A stretch of 64,000 nt of DNA from Margaritifera margaritifera (Eukaryota; Mollusca; Bivalvia; Unionida; Margaritiferidae), in assembly GCA_029931535.1 (NCBI GenBank), contig JAQPZY010001471.1, positions 62,001-126,000 of the forward strand, read 5' to 3'. A program made the position numbers and the translations under genes. The notes below the pieces were generated by a model that saw only the letters and a list, made by a program, of their open reading frames with translations, was not told the origin of the DNA and did no database searches. Shown in pieces: positions 25,201 to 40,200 of the stretch; the stretch's first letter is position 1; the number at the start of each line of letters is the position of its first letter.

Positions 25201-28200
25201 TATTGTATGCAGGCTTATAGTGAGACTGCCTTATAACAGGAACTGTGTTATATTGAAGGGCCTTATAGTGAGGTAGTGCTCTATCAATGAATTTATTGAC
25301 TATTATCTTTGCTCTTGCAGTTTAATTCTGCCTGAGATTTTTTTTTATGTATATAGGTGAAGCACAGAGAGCTGGAGTAGAGTTAGTCCATGTAGAAAGA
25401 GGAATGACTGAACCAAAGCCAGGAGAACTCATGGATGCAACAGCTCAAAATCACATCAAGTTTGATGATCTTAATCCTTTCACGTACACAGATAGGACCA
25501 TTGTTGTCAAGAACTTAACGTAGGTTATCAAACATAAAAATTGCACAGGTTTTATTTTAGCAGTGTTGCAGTCAAATTTTTCTTTGAGTTTGTAACATGG
25601 TTCAAATGTAAAGTTGTATATAGTCTAGTCTCATTTAGCTCACATGCCTTTATCCTACAAATGCTTTTATACGATGCGACAAATGAGAACAATTTCTTAA
25701 TAGTCATTCATAAATTTTGTCTGTTTATCTAACAATCAACATTAGCTGGTATTTTTATTGCCAGCAATTTGTGATAGATAAAGGAGGTTAGACTGTATTT
25801 TTTGTCATGCCCACATTAGAGGGAAAGTGAGACATAGCAAACACCTTTCTGGCAGCTGTGGCAGTATCAACAGTTTGTTACGGTTTTGGATAAAGTTTAT
25901 CATTTGCTTATGTTTCCTTTATGGATTTTCTTTATGCTTTGGTTGAATCATCATGAAGCTAAGAGAGTTCATCTTGCAACATGCTTATTCAATCTTTTGA
26001 CCTAGGAATCAAGGTCACATGTTTTACAGGTATGCTCTGATCAGATCATCATGTGGATCATGGTCCGCTTGTGTTGCTGATCATATCACTTTCAGTTTTA
26101 CTTAAAGTTGCACATGATTCTGAAAAGTTACAGTCCTTTTTTTTTTATGAAAATTATAACTTAAATAATTCATTACTTCTCTGATTAGTATTATATCATT
26201 TATACATTTAATCTTATTCCTGTCTCTATCACTTTTATATGTCAGGAGTGGAAACTTTATATGAAAAGGTTCATTTGAAACAAGACCAGTTCATCATATA
26301 AAAGGATATACTCTAAGTTTTTCATGACCACAACATTTTGCCTGAGATAAACGAGACAAGAATTTACTTCCTGACTATGTTGTTGTATGTTGGCTGAGAA
26401 CCTTATTTGAAAACACAGCAAAAAATGTAGAATTTATTACAAAATCAAACTTATTTTAAAACCTTTAATCATTAACAGGAATGTGAACCTGCCCTTCCAA
26501 TGGATGATCTACAAGCCACAGTTTGACAGCCCTGGCTCTGAATCAGCCCAGAGAAAGTATGATAGGGTACCTGATGTAGACTCTGTTTTCAGCGTTCACC
26601 CTCCCTCTGGTTATTTAACAGCAGCTGAAAAGATGGAGTTTAAGATTACCTTTGCTCCCCCAACTGTGAGTATAATGTATTATATAACTAGCCATTGGAG
26701 ATGCCCCAATATATAATGACACCTACAATGTATTATATAACTAGCCATGGGAGATGCCCTAATATATAATGACACCTATAATGTATTATATAACTAGCCA
26801 TGGGAGACACCCTAATATAAAATGACACCTATAATGTATTATATAACTAGCCATGGGAGATGCCCTAATATATAATGACACCTACAATGTATTATATAAC
26901 TAGCCATTGGAGATGCCCTAATATATAATGACACCTATAATGTATTATATAACTAGCCATGGGAGACACCCTAATATATAATGACACCTGTAATGTATTA
27001 TATAACTAGCCATTGGAGATGCCCTAATATATAATGACACCTACAATGAATTATAACTAGCCATGGGAGACACCCTAATATATATTGACACTGTATTATA
27101 ACTAGCCATGGGAGACACCCTAATATATATTGACACTGCATTATAACTAGTCATGGGAGACACGCTGATATATATTGACACTGTATTATAACTAGCCATG
27201 GGAGATGCCCTAATATATAATGACAGTGTATTATAACTAGTCATGGGAGACACCCTAATACATAATGACAATGTATTATAATTAGCCTGGGAGACACCCT
27301 AATATATAATGACAGTGTATTATAACTAGTCATGGGAGACACCCTAATATATAATGACAATGTATTATAACTAGCCATGGGAGATGCCCTAATATAATGA
27401 CAGTGTATTATAACTAGTCATGGGAGACACCCTAATACATAATGACAATGTATTATGATTAGCCTGGGAGACACCCTCATATATAATGACAGCGTATTAT
27501 AACTAGTCATGGGAGACACCCTAATATATAATGACAATGTATTATAACTAGCATGGTATACACCCTAATATATAATGACACCTCCTCATGAGGGACAGGA
27601 TTTCCTGGGGGAGGGAGGTGGCACTTAAACATTCCACTTTTATGTAAATAATATCAGTCCTATCTATACATGACAAATTATTGTGGTTCTATGAGTGTCC
27701 TTATAGACATTTTTGTTAGACTTATAAGATTGTTGTTTCTTTTTAAAACTTTATTGTTGTTGATTGAATGACAAGTTCTGACAATTTACATTGAAGGTCA
27801 AATATGGAGGAAAGTAAATATTTTATGTATAGGTTAAAAATCTTCAGTATATTTTACTCCCACTGAATTCCTGAAATTTTTACTGTTAAAATTAACGAGT
27901 TAGATTGTCCAAAATTACCAACTGCATTACATCCCTTGACTAAGGCCTGGTTTGCCATTATGTCATGAGTCCACTAATAGAAATGTATTGATTGCATGAT
28001 CAAATAAAGTAAAAGTGACGTTTTTTGTGTAGTATATGGAGTTGATGATCAAAAAAAAGAAAAAGGACAATATTATTCCTTTTTGATTTCTAAATAAAGA
28101 AAAGCACAGTAAATAGGGATCTACCAATTATACTGTATCATACTGGGAAGTATTATGAAGAACTTTCTGAGTAGGCCCTACTGCTCATTCTAAACAAAAA

Positions 28201-31200
28201 TGTCCAAACATAATACAAATGATCAGATCATCACTAATTCTTCTAAATATTAAGAAAAAAGGATTTGGACATATCATTTTGGCAATAATTAGGGGGAAAT
28301 ATGAGAGAGAGAAGCAGAAAAGGAAAAGAATATTAAAAAATAAGTCATTTTTTCATAGAGATTCTCTTTTACCATTTCAAGAAACTGCAGTTTATTTTTG
28401 AAGAGTTATTTATTGATAATTTTGCCCAAAATAGTGATTTGATGTATTTTACTTTCTCAGTGTGTCTCATATAATATGAAAATTGGAAAATATGCTATGA
28501 TTGCCCTTAAGCATTTGAACACAAAATATTTTCATAATTCTTTCCAATAACTTTCATCATTTTTCTTTTTGGATCTCAATCTGTCAGTTATCATATTTTC
28601 TGTAGCTGTAGTATTAATCATTTCAATTTCTTAAAATTCCACTAGATCACTGTTCATTTCTTATCTAGTTCCTAATTCCCTTCACTATAACCTCAGTGTT
28701 AGTGAATTGTTTGTTATAGTGATACACCACTTCCACATATTAAGGACAGGTAATACCTGCATCAACTTTTGTGAGGGTCACACTTTCAAAAGCAATTAGT
28801 TCTAAACATTGCAGTGGAAATGTATAATAACAATGAATATGTAGTTTTCCAATATGAAAGATTACAAAATAAGTTTAAACAGGAAACCTCATTATTTGGC
28901 TTCTAAGAAATCTCTCTGGCTAAGATGTTGGAGGTAGTGTGGTCTTTTGTGGTGTAGGAGAATTCCAAGAAAACCACCAACCTTGGATGAGTGACTACTT
29001 TACAGTTTACCCTCATACATACTGAAGTTGCAGAACAAACCCAGAATGACAGAGGTGAAGCTAATGTGTTGCAACTGCACTATCCAGGTCTCCTAAAAAT
29101 ATAAAATTGTTCTACTTCATCAATAGCAGTAAAATCCTTCATATCTGTGAATCCTTATCTCATGTCCACTCCCTTGACTAACAATTCTCCTCTAAGGTAA
29201 TGTCTCAATCCAAAATATTGTAGATTGAGAATGACAGGATATTACTTAAATCAGACCCAACGTTTCTGAGCCCACACTTAGACATCACTTTGTCTATTAA
29301 AAGTTGATGCATGGGTGCATCTTTGGACAACAATGTAGCAGGCATAATTAATTCATTGCAACCTATAATTTGTTGTTGGTTGAATAGTATATGTTCTTTA
29401 GAATAATATCTAGACTGTATGTGCAACACTTTTCATTGTTGACCACAAAACTCTTTGTGTATTGAAGCGCCTAGGTATTCCATAACTTTCAGTGTGTTGA
29501 ATTAACTTGGTAGAAATGTCTAATGCATATGATTGGATCAGTGGGACTTATGATTTTGCCATAAAAAAAATGATGAAAAATGCTGTTGACAAAATAGTAT
29601 TTGAGTTTTTCAAATATTTTACTTTGTCACCTTGAACCACTAAAATAGCCCTTTGAGTTGTACAGCCAACACTTACCGTATATATTCACATATAATCTTG
29701 ATCCAAATGCAAACAACATAGACCCTGATCTGCTGACACATAATGCGCCGGCAGGTCAGAGTCTATGTTGTTTGTTCTACTGATTAGTCCTTACAAACTG
29801 CATAGACCCAGATCTGCCGGCACATTATGTGATGGCAGATCTGGGTCTATGCAGTTTGCAGTTGGTACGGGATTATACACTAGTATATACGGTACTAATG
29901 CTCAAAAGTGTTGACATTTTTAACACTTTACAGATGGCTCTTTATCAGAGAAAAGTACAAGTTATCTGGTTAACTTTGTCCCATTGACAATAATACTAAG
30001 CAATTCTTACTTTGGTTGTATATTTTTATAATATAGTAATTCATTATTTGCTTTTCACTACAGGGGTCATATATACTCCAAGAAAAATAGAAGAATGTTG
30101 TACTTTCTGATTATTCACATTTGATAACAATATAATTTAAATTGTAACTTCTGTTAAACAGCATCCTGTGGGAAGCAGCAAGATTGGACATCTAAGACAG
30201 GTGGCTGCTGAATGCATGCTCATTTCTTCTATGTTATCTCATATGGACCATGAGAATTTGGCTGTTTAGGACAGGAGATTGCTTACCAGAGGTGACCTTT
30301 AAGGCAGGTTTAACTTTTGTTTCTTTCTCATTCCTTGTAGGTTAGTAGTTTTCACAGTGTGCTTCACTTGTTGCTGAACATGGTGCCGCCAAATAGTAGT
30401 GAGATGTCCCGACAGAATGGTTCCAAATCCTCATCTGATGGAGATGAGTTAGAGAAAGAAGATGAAGATAATTTGTCTGAGATCCTATTGAATGGCCATG
30501 AGTGTAAGTACAAAACTATTCCTTTACTTAACAAGGTTTGCTGCTGTTATGGCTTGCTTAACCATTTATGTATACTAAACATAGTTAATATGAAGATGGA
30601 TACAATTAAATTTACAGTTAGTGCTAAATGAATTTGCATACCCAATAAAGCATAATATCTACATTATAATTAGGCTGTAAGAAATTTTAATTGAAATGAA
30701 GTAACGTTAAGATCAAAATAAGATTGTTTTAAACCTGTTTTAACTGCTTATTTTTTTGTTGGAAAATGCATGTAAATTAGTGAAATATTTATGTTTAACT
30801 TGAATTTGTCAAAAGTGTTTGGGAAAACAAATTTGCTCATTTGATAGAGTATCTGAATTGTAATAGGGTCGTGGGTTTGATACATGCCCAAGCCAGCCTG
30901 AATCAGCTTCCTCTGCGTGTTCTTGGGAAAGGCACGTAGCTTCCATTTTCTCTGCATGATATAGTCAATCATCTGCTCAAAGTGCTGTTAAAAAATCAAC
31001 CAACCAGCGCATATCAGAAGCTTCTGGTGGGCATGATGCCCTAGGTGCTGACACCCTCTGTAAACATACCTCTTGCATCCTTAATGGCATTGTCCTAATG
31101 GCTTTGTTTAGCAGGCAGTAACCTGATAAAGCCTCAAAAGCTTCCTAGTTTTTCTGATCACTCTGAAATTAAGAAAAATAGAATTGGCTTTTATGGGATT

Positions 31201-34200
31201 ATTACTTTTAGTAATATGGGTTCATATTCATTCATAAACATAAACAAAAGTACATATATACTTGCTTGTAAATGAAGTCCAACTGCAAACAACATAGACC
31301 CTGATCTGCTGGCACATTATGGAGATCAGGGTCTGTGTTGTTTGTTCTATTGATTACTCCAAACAAACTGCATATACCCAGCTCTGCTGGCGGATTATGC
31401 GATGGCAGATCTGGGTCTGTGTAGTTTGCATTAGGACTTGATTTATAAGCAAGTATATACTGTATGAGGATTATAGCAATTTCATATAGATTCCTTAATA
31501 GGATTTTGAGAGGAAGGACATTAAACAGGTAATATTGGCAGTGACATCAAAACTTTGAATTCAATATATTTGTAAAATATGCCACATATATAGACATAAT
31601 TTCAGATATTTGATGAATGAAACCTATTGGAGAGAAGCACTGATACTATTAACCTTTAATGGCCATGAACAATTGCAAATTTGTGTTCCAAAGTAATTTA
31701 CAAATTGTTAACCTATGCAGAAGAAGACTATTTTTTAGTAAAATATATCATTGATTCAAACAGTTTTGTAACAATTTAAATTTGTTTTTTGCTATGAATT
31801 GTAAAACCTGACAGAAAATTAAATGTTTCTGAGTGTATCCATACTAACATGAGTCTGAGAAAATCATGGATAAAAGTTTGCAATTTGATCAAAGATTATG
31901 CGGGTTATATAATTTTATATTTTGTACCTTTACATTTTTTTGTGTGTGGATACATTGTATAGAATTTTACTATCTTTACCTTTTATCTTTTATATTCTAG
32001 TGCTTCAAAATTACATTTATTTGGAAGGCTTTATCTTGCTAAAGATTTTGTACAATTCTTCATTTTTACATTTTTAGAACTTTACTTTTAATTGGCACCA
32101 TATAGCCATATTTGTGCTGAGGTGCCATTAAACACTAATACATAAATATCAAAGATTATGAATTTGCAAAACATTTTTTTTCAGTAAAGACCTGATGCAG
32201 GATAGAATGACATTTTGTCGTCTTAATTTGGGTTAAGTATATGTTGCAAATTTGTCACAATTACAACTTTTAATTGCATTAAAATATTGCATGCAGAAGA
32301 TATATTTTTCTAGTTACCTATAATACTGTCTGTCATAGTCAGTCAAAGCATTTTTCATGTTTATATTTCAGTTTTCCAGTTAAAGGATTTCACAGCCCTT
32401 GAGGTAGAAGTCAAAGGTCGTAGTGTTCCTTTAAATGTGGTTATACACCCCTATGCTGTATATATACCAGGCCTCAATCTCATTGGAACCTCTCTCAAGA
32501 AAATGATTACGGTTAGTTTGCTTCAGGAATGAAATGCACAGTATACAAACTGATAGCTTTACAACAGTTGATACTTGAAAAGGCATTACCTATCTTCAGT
32601 GGATTTCAGTTCGATGACAGCACTCTTATATTGCTGCAAGGTTGCGGCAGACAAATCAGTGTGCCAGAAGTGTGCAGTTTTCTTTTGCCACTAGCAGCAC
32701 ACTTCTAGCCCACTTTTGGCACACAAATTCCTTTTGCCAGAAGTTTGCCAGAAAACAGAATTGTTTGCTACATGTGTGCCAGATAATGCTCTAGTCCAGG
32801 GGTGTCAAACTCATTTGCTATGGCGGGCCAGATTTGATATAAATAATAATAAATAATGAGTCTGGTTGGCTGTATTCAGCTGCAGGGACATATGTTTGAC
32901 ACCCCTGCTCTAGTCACTCTTGTATAATATTATGTGCCACAACCAAAACTTAGCCTGAAAAGTGAACCAAGTAAATGCTAGTACAGCTGTGCCAGAATGA
33001 AATTACACAAATCTATGCATTAGAAATGTGCCACAAAGATATCTTGGCTTCATTCAGATTTATTTTTATTTCACTGACAAGATTTTTTCTGCATTTATTT
33101 TTTATCATAACTAACTTAGAATGGTTAAAAAAACAAAAATAAAAATATCATGGCAGATTGAGAATCTTCATATCTTTGAGGTCAGTGAGGGTCATTTTTG
33201 TATTTAAAAAGTGTAATGGTTGATGAAGATTAACTGCTTTGTAATACTGTTAAATTGTCCAAGATTTCATTAATATCATAAGTATATGTCAGATATTAAT
33301 TTACATAATCCTTTCTGCCTTCAGTAATTTAGATATTTGTTCATAGAAAATAATTGTCTGGAAATGTTTGAAGTAACCCTTTTGCAGGGAACAAATTTAG
33401 TATACATAACAGCTTTGTTGTAAGCAGGTTCAATTTAAAACTCTTTCAACAACTGTAAATAAATAAATGAATACAATAAATAAACAAATAAAATCATTGA
33501 AGTAAGATAAAGTTAGTGTTAGATTTCTTTAAAAAGATCTATGCTGGACAAAAATGTATATTTTGCAGTACACCTCTCTTGGGATAACTCATGCACAATG
33601 GGGTCCAAAAACATGGACCACATGCACCACATTGATTAAAACATTCTTGTAAGGGAAATAACATACAGTGGCTGAATATGTCATGAAAAACCCACCTTTA
33701 CTTTGTTGGACACACCAGTTTTGTTTTTTGAGCTCAAAAATCATGGGTCGTGGTACAGTTTATTTCTACCTGAATGTACACACAATTTATTTGACACATC
33801 CGTACTTCAATTTTTAACATCAAAATGTTAGTTGCATTTATGGTTTTATTTGTCACTTTGTTTGCATTTTTTCTTTTCATTAACAAACTGTAAAGAAACA
33901 CAAACCTCAGACTGGTAATTAAGGCATTAAATCAAGATATCACTTTTTATTTTGAAAGTAATCGTTAAGCTCGATAGGAGTAATTATTTTAAATTATACT
34001 TTATTCCATCTTCATTGGATATTTGTTATTCATCAGCATTCTAGCTTTGAGCAAGAACAAAGTCAAACAGTTTAAAGATGATCGCTTGTAAAATGTTGGA
34101 GTGTTCAACTTTTTAAATAATTGATATTTTGACATAGCTAAGTGTCCAAACAATCCAAAATCACTTACAAATTTATAGGTTTGTATGTATTTTCTTGGTT

Positions 34201-37200
34201 TGCTCTTAATTGAATATCTATCTATCTCCATGTCGGGTCATTACATAGAAAAGTGGGGGGGGGAGTACCCTGTCACTACCGTATATACTTGCTTATAAGT
34301 CAATGTGTTTTACTGAAAATTCTATTCATGCAGAGTAGGAGTCATCTTATAAGTGCAACATACAAATTTTGGGGTAATATTGTAAACACAAGATGTTTGC
34401 ATTATGTACAAATACTGTCAATTCAAATATTTTTACGTTTTCATGCCACTATTCCCATTCAAAAATGCATATATGGTATGCATTGTGTTTATCTGTTTCA
34501 TGATGGTATTCATTACACAATACTTGTATCTGCAGTTATTTGGATTGTAATAATTTGCAAAATATTACTGATAAATTAAATATCACCCACCGCAAAGTGA
34601 AATATCTGTCAATGTTGTTTACTAGTAAGTATATTGCTTCCATTTTCATGCAAGTCTGATCAACCTATATTTGTATTATATTTTGTATTTTGCTGTATAA
34701 ACACGGTTTTTGTTTGATGCAATACAAGTTTTGATTTGATATATATTTTCTTTTTTCATAAGTCAAATCTAATTCCCAAGTGATATTTCCCAAGTTATCT
34801 GCCAGTACATGTGGGCCAATAAGCCCTTGGCTTGTAAAGGCAGCACTGACTTTGTTTTCAAGTTGATAATCCATTTGATCAAGCTGCGAATTTGATACTT
34901 GTTTAGTACCATATAGAGTCCTACAACTCCCTGTGCACATTTGATCATAATCCCTTAGCACCCTCTTTGTTTTTCCACGTGACAGCCCTTTGATCGAGTC
35001 GTGAATTTGATACTTGTTCGATGCCAAGTAACAGAGGGTGGTTATTTGAACTCCCTGTGATCTTGTCGCACAATTGACACCTGTTCAGTTGCACCCTTTA
35101 ATAGATTTCACAGACTGTATGAACAAAGTGTCACTTTGAGAACCCAAGCTCAGTCTCCACATAAGCACCCACATATGACAGTCAAGACAAGGAATCAGAG
35201 TCGGACAATATTTATGATGAGTAGACAGCAGTGGAGGATTTCAGAACATTTTTTGGTCACTCAGATGATGAGGATGAATTCTTGGGCTTTGTACCAGATG
35301 ACATTTGACAGTGCATGACATTTATAGGATACTGTGAATCACAAAAGTGTGGACTTTACTTTCATTGTTTATTTGTAAGACATATGAAATTAGCATATTA
35401 CGGGATATTGTGAATCGGATCATTATGGGCTACTATTTTTATACCGGTATGTGACCTATAATAGAATTAATGGATTTATCATATAAACGGATTTAAAATG
35501 TCAAGCATTATGGGTTTCTGTGGATTTTATGTCACAGAGATGGACAAAATGTAAGTTGTCAATTTATTTGTGACATATTCCACTCAATAATATAATTGTA
35601 TTTTACACTGGTTTTGTCTTTATTTTTCCAATCTGTCTCTGTATCTCTCTATCCATCCAGTTTGGCTTGTTTATTTTTCCAAAGTGTAACTCAGACTCAC
35701 TGATGACATGTCACCCCTTCAGACAGATCGGACTTGCAAAATACACCCTGACTCATAGGAAGGTAAAAGAGAAATGAGCTTTTTGCAGCCATAAAAAAAG
35801 GGGGAGGGGGTTGACTTATAGTTGAGTTGACTTATAATCAAGTATATACGGCAATTGCCTATAAAATAATAGCTGAATGAGTATTTCAAAATTTATCAAA
35901 CTTGCACAGGTTTAGATCATGGGTGAGTGAAGTTTTTCAGTATGACACACATTGACATCAAATCAGTTATCTGCAACAGAAAGCCCACAAAACCAATTTA
36001 TGACAGGTCATATATCTCTAATGATTTCCAGAGGTCTTGTATACTTTTTGTTGACATTATTATTTTCTTTGATATGACTGTTATTGTAATGAATAAAATC
36101 ATATAAGAATTTTACTTTTTCATTAATTAATAAGAGATAGAAATCACAAAAATGTAAATTTATGTCCAATCTCTTCCAGAGTTTATAGTACTATGATACA
36201 CTTGAGTACAAAATGATGTCATATCATAGATGTAAAAATATAATGATCATGTAATGATCACATCATTTCCATGTGCATTATAAGCATTGATTTTACAAAC
36301 AAAAGCAGACTTCCTATACAGATTGTTTTTTTTTCTAAATTCCAATGTGGTAATGCCAAATCTGTAATTCCAATGTGCTGATGTCTAATCGTAAATTCCA
36401 TTGTGATAATGCCTAATCCATAATTAGGTCTTTCATGCATAGCTTCTTGATGTGATTGGTCATTGAGATCCTTCCCTGATTGGCCAAATTACCCATATAT
36501 TCACTGTGGACAAGAGTAATATTTGCTTCAATTTATGGCAACCATTGAAAGTTTCCAATTCTCAGATAAACTGAAAAAAGGCCCAAACATTCTAAGTTGA
36601 CATTACGATGATAAATGTGTGAAATTTTAATCAGATTTAATTTTTGAGCTGAATTCACTACCAAAGAAGGTTCAAGTGAATCAAAGGTAAAATTATGGAT
36701 TGTTCTTGGTTTTCTTCACAGAAGAGTGAAATATTCGAGATGTGAAAACTTTCTACTTTTCATTGTTCTTTCTTCAAGTTTTAGTAGTTAGACAAGCACA
36801 TGTAAATTTGATCCAAAGATACCAGTTTAATATTTCCCACAGTTCAATAACCTGACTTAATCATTTGTGTCTGATTACCAAGTGAATATGCTCTGAAAAT
36901 AATATAAATTCAGTTTTGGAGTAAAAATTCATATTTAAAAATTCTACATGGAGAGTAACGATAAAAACCATGAAATAGAAATTCACAATATCTACAGTTG
37001 TTTGAAGATCGTAAATCTTGCTTTGAGTTTTAAATACAAAATGTCATGTAGTCACCAGACATTCTCACATGAAAAGTGATTAAACTTAATAGCTGCTTTT
37101 ATCTTGAAAGCACAATTCATCACTGCTCAAAGCAAGTTTGAATGACCCACATTTTATACACCAGTGATTGCATAAGTTTTAGCTCCATTTATAAGACTGT

Positions 37201-40200
37201 CACAAGTATGGTCATGAAACTAGAAGAATGCATTTTTCTGAGCAGTCCTGCACAATGTTGGCAAAGTAGGTCACACTGAGCTGTGAATAACCATTCATTG
37301 CCTTTAAAAATATGTCATAGTGACCTGCTTTCAAGATTATGCATATTTTATCCATCTTGTATTGAATTAGAAGGTGAAAACTAGCATTCATTAATTTACT
37401 ACATGTAAAAAAATCTTACGAAACAATTATTTAAATCTTTAGTATGTGTAAATTGTCTTGCTAAATTTAGATACATTTCTAAACTAATTTTGTACTTTCT
37501 CAGATGGCTAACCATAGCAGGTCAACAATCACCTTCCAGTGGGAACCCTTTACTGACAAGTATATATTGGAGGTGGAGCCACCATTTGGAGAACTTGGTG
37601 AGTTAACACATACATACTTGGTATATAATTATAAGATAGTTTTATAGCTTGGTGAGTTAACACATACATGCTTGGTATATAATTATAAGATAGTTTTATG
37701 TCGGGCATAGAAAGGTGATCCTTCATTTGGCCAAGTGTAGACATTGTCCTGATGATTATATCATAATCATTTAGTTTAGGATCTATATGTACAAATCATA
37801 ATATATTATTTACTGTTAAAATGTTCTAAAAGTGTCACTATCTTTGAACATTTCTTTAGATCAATATACAGGTGTAGGTATTAAAAATAACTTGATTTAT
37901 TTTTCAAACTGTGGTAAACACAACAAAAAAGACAGTCTTCCACCACATCAAATATGGCAGTCATCCATAAAGGAAATAATAATCAATGGTACAAAATGTG
38001 ACAAAAAGTCAGCCTATTCTCCTATGAAAGGATTTTGATAACCAGAAAATCCATTTCAGAGTTTATTTTTCTTTTTAAAAATATAATCATTAATTATGAA
38101 TGTGCTTATCTGTTCATGGTGTATTGCTGTCTAGCATAATATCTGATTTATTCCAGATAAAAATATATATGTTACTATTACACTTAATTACTTGCAGTTA
38201 TGTAATATTTTCAAAAACATAAACCATGGTCTATGGACATGCATAGGGTCTACTTACAAAAAAGTTTCATTCTTGCCTACAAATTTTAACCCTTTGGTGG
38301 GATTTCCCAATCCCACACTGATGGAATTTTCCTATCTCACATCAGAGCATATGATAGATTCAATTGATCTTCCCATTGATAATTTAAATATTTTTATTCT
38401 CACTTTGTATACTATTCTGCTGTCAGTAGTTGAAAGTATTTCAATATGAATGATGTAAAAAAAAAAAAACCCACCAATCTAATCATTTTATTAACTTCAT
38501 ACAGATCCTGGAATGGCCATGGACATGGAGCTGAGTATCACAGGGGTGGAGCCAGGAAAAATTGACCACAACCTCTACTGTTATGTCATGAATATGGATG
38601 AACCACTTCATTTGCATGTGGAAGGAGAATTCAAGGTAATGTTTTTAAGATATTTCAGTTCATTATACACAAACCCAGAACAAAATAATGAAGATCAGTT
38701 TTTGACAATTCTGGAGATTGGGAAAAAAATTCGTGAGAGTCTTCTCTGAACATGTTACCAATATATGTCTCAATTTTTCTATTTGATTTTATAACACATT
38801 GTATATTGACTTTATTCTAAAACAGTAAGAACAGAATTTATGATTTGTCCATCATAATCCCATTTAAAAAAATGAACTTTTCACATTCCTAAAAAACACA
38901 CAATCCAGGTGGGGTTTGAGTCATGGGTTATGTTTCTTGATGGAATTATCCTGCCCATGTTTTATACCAAAAGTCAGCAAAGTATAATAATGCATAAGAA
39001 AATCATTTCTAATATAACATTCTTGGTTACATTTTACACAATGATGGAAATTGTGTCTTCTGTGTAGATGTGTTTGAGTTGCCTACAAATGTAGGCAACA
39101 GTATGGCAATATACCATTTTTGTCAATCATTATTGAATAGGTATCAAATGCAGTAGTCTCAGTCTTGATGCCAGTTTGAATACGGATTGCTCTAAAACCC
39201 TGGATCACTTGTCAAGGGTGAAAAGTGCTGTACTTTGACAGTGTTCTAGCATGGAACACATTTCACTTTAATTTCTGTTTAGCCATTTTGGTGACCTTGG
39301 TTATGGTGGTGTGCTATCATTGGTCTAATCAACTGAAGTTTATACTTGTCAGTAGTGATCAGGGCTGTGTTTTGACAGTGCTGTAACATGTTATGGTGGT
39401 GTAATATCATTAGTCTGACCAAAGTGTATCTCAGGTTTATACTTGTCAGTAGTGATCAGGGCTGTGTTTTGACAGTGCTGTAACATGTTATGGTGGTGTA
39501 ATATCATTAGTCTGACCAAAGTGTATCTCAGGTTTATACTTGTCAGTAGTGATCAGGGCTGTGTTTTGACAGTGCTGTAACATGTTATGGTGGTGTGATA
39601 TCATTAGTCTGACCAAAGTGTATCTCAGGTTTATACTTGTCAGTAGTGATCAGGGCTGTGTTTTGACAGTGCTGTAACATGTTATGGTGGTGTAATATCA
39701 TTAGTCTGACCAAAGTGCATCTCAGAATTATTCTTGGTTATGGTGGTGTAATATCATTAGTCTGACCAAAGTCTATCTCAGGTTTATACTTGGTTATGGT
39801 GGTGTAATATAATTGGTCTGACCAAATTGTAACTCAGGTTTATACTTAGTTATGGTGGTGTGATATTAATGGTCTGACCAAAGTGTAACTCAGGTTTAAA
39901 CTTGATTCAATTGAAGCAATATGGCATATGGCAGACACAGGAGGCAGCCGTGTTTAGCCATTAAGTACCAAAACAAGATGGTGAACAGAAGGTCACCATA
40001 TTTGTTCCTACTCTTCTCATTTTGCCTACGAACAAGACTGACATGTTTCTGGTTGATTAATTCTTGGTTCAGACATATACCATTGGTCAGAGCATCAAAA
40101 ATTATGTACACCCTAGGATCCAGCAGAATGTCAACAATTATATTTAATGTCAGTGACTGGAACTACTGATCTCCAGAACTGAGTCATCAGCACCCTGGTT

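Larger units (their letters stand above)
21920..25356. other. Intron 7 contents
   Basis: A SINE and three large minisatellites fill most of it. 23337-23845 and 25113-25180 are plain AT-rich sequence. Confidence 0.7.
34073..36300. repeat. Dispersed ~650-bp repeat, copy 2, split by a 1.58-kb element
   Basis: Collinear with 2925-3805 on both sides of the insertion at 34277-35853. Copy 1 shows the uninterrupted text at this point (GTTACTATATGTCC). Confidence 0.7.

Noticed and set aside
38192..38449. 85-codon plus-strand ORF in intron 12
   Set aside because: No domain, no phase-compatible splice sites and AT-rich hydrophobic composition typical of chance ORFs.
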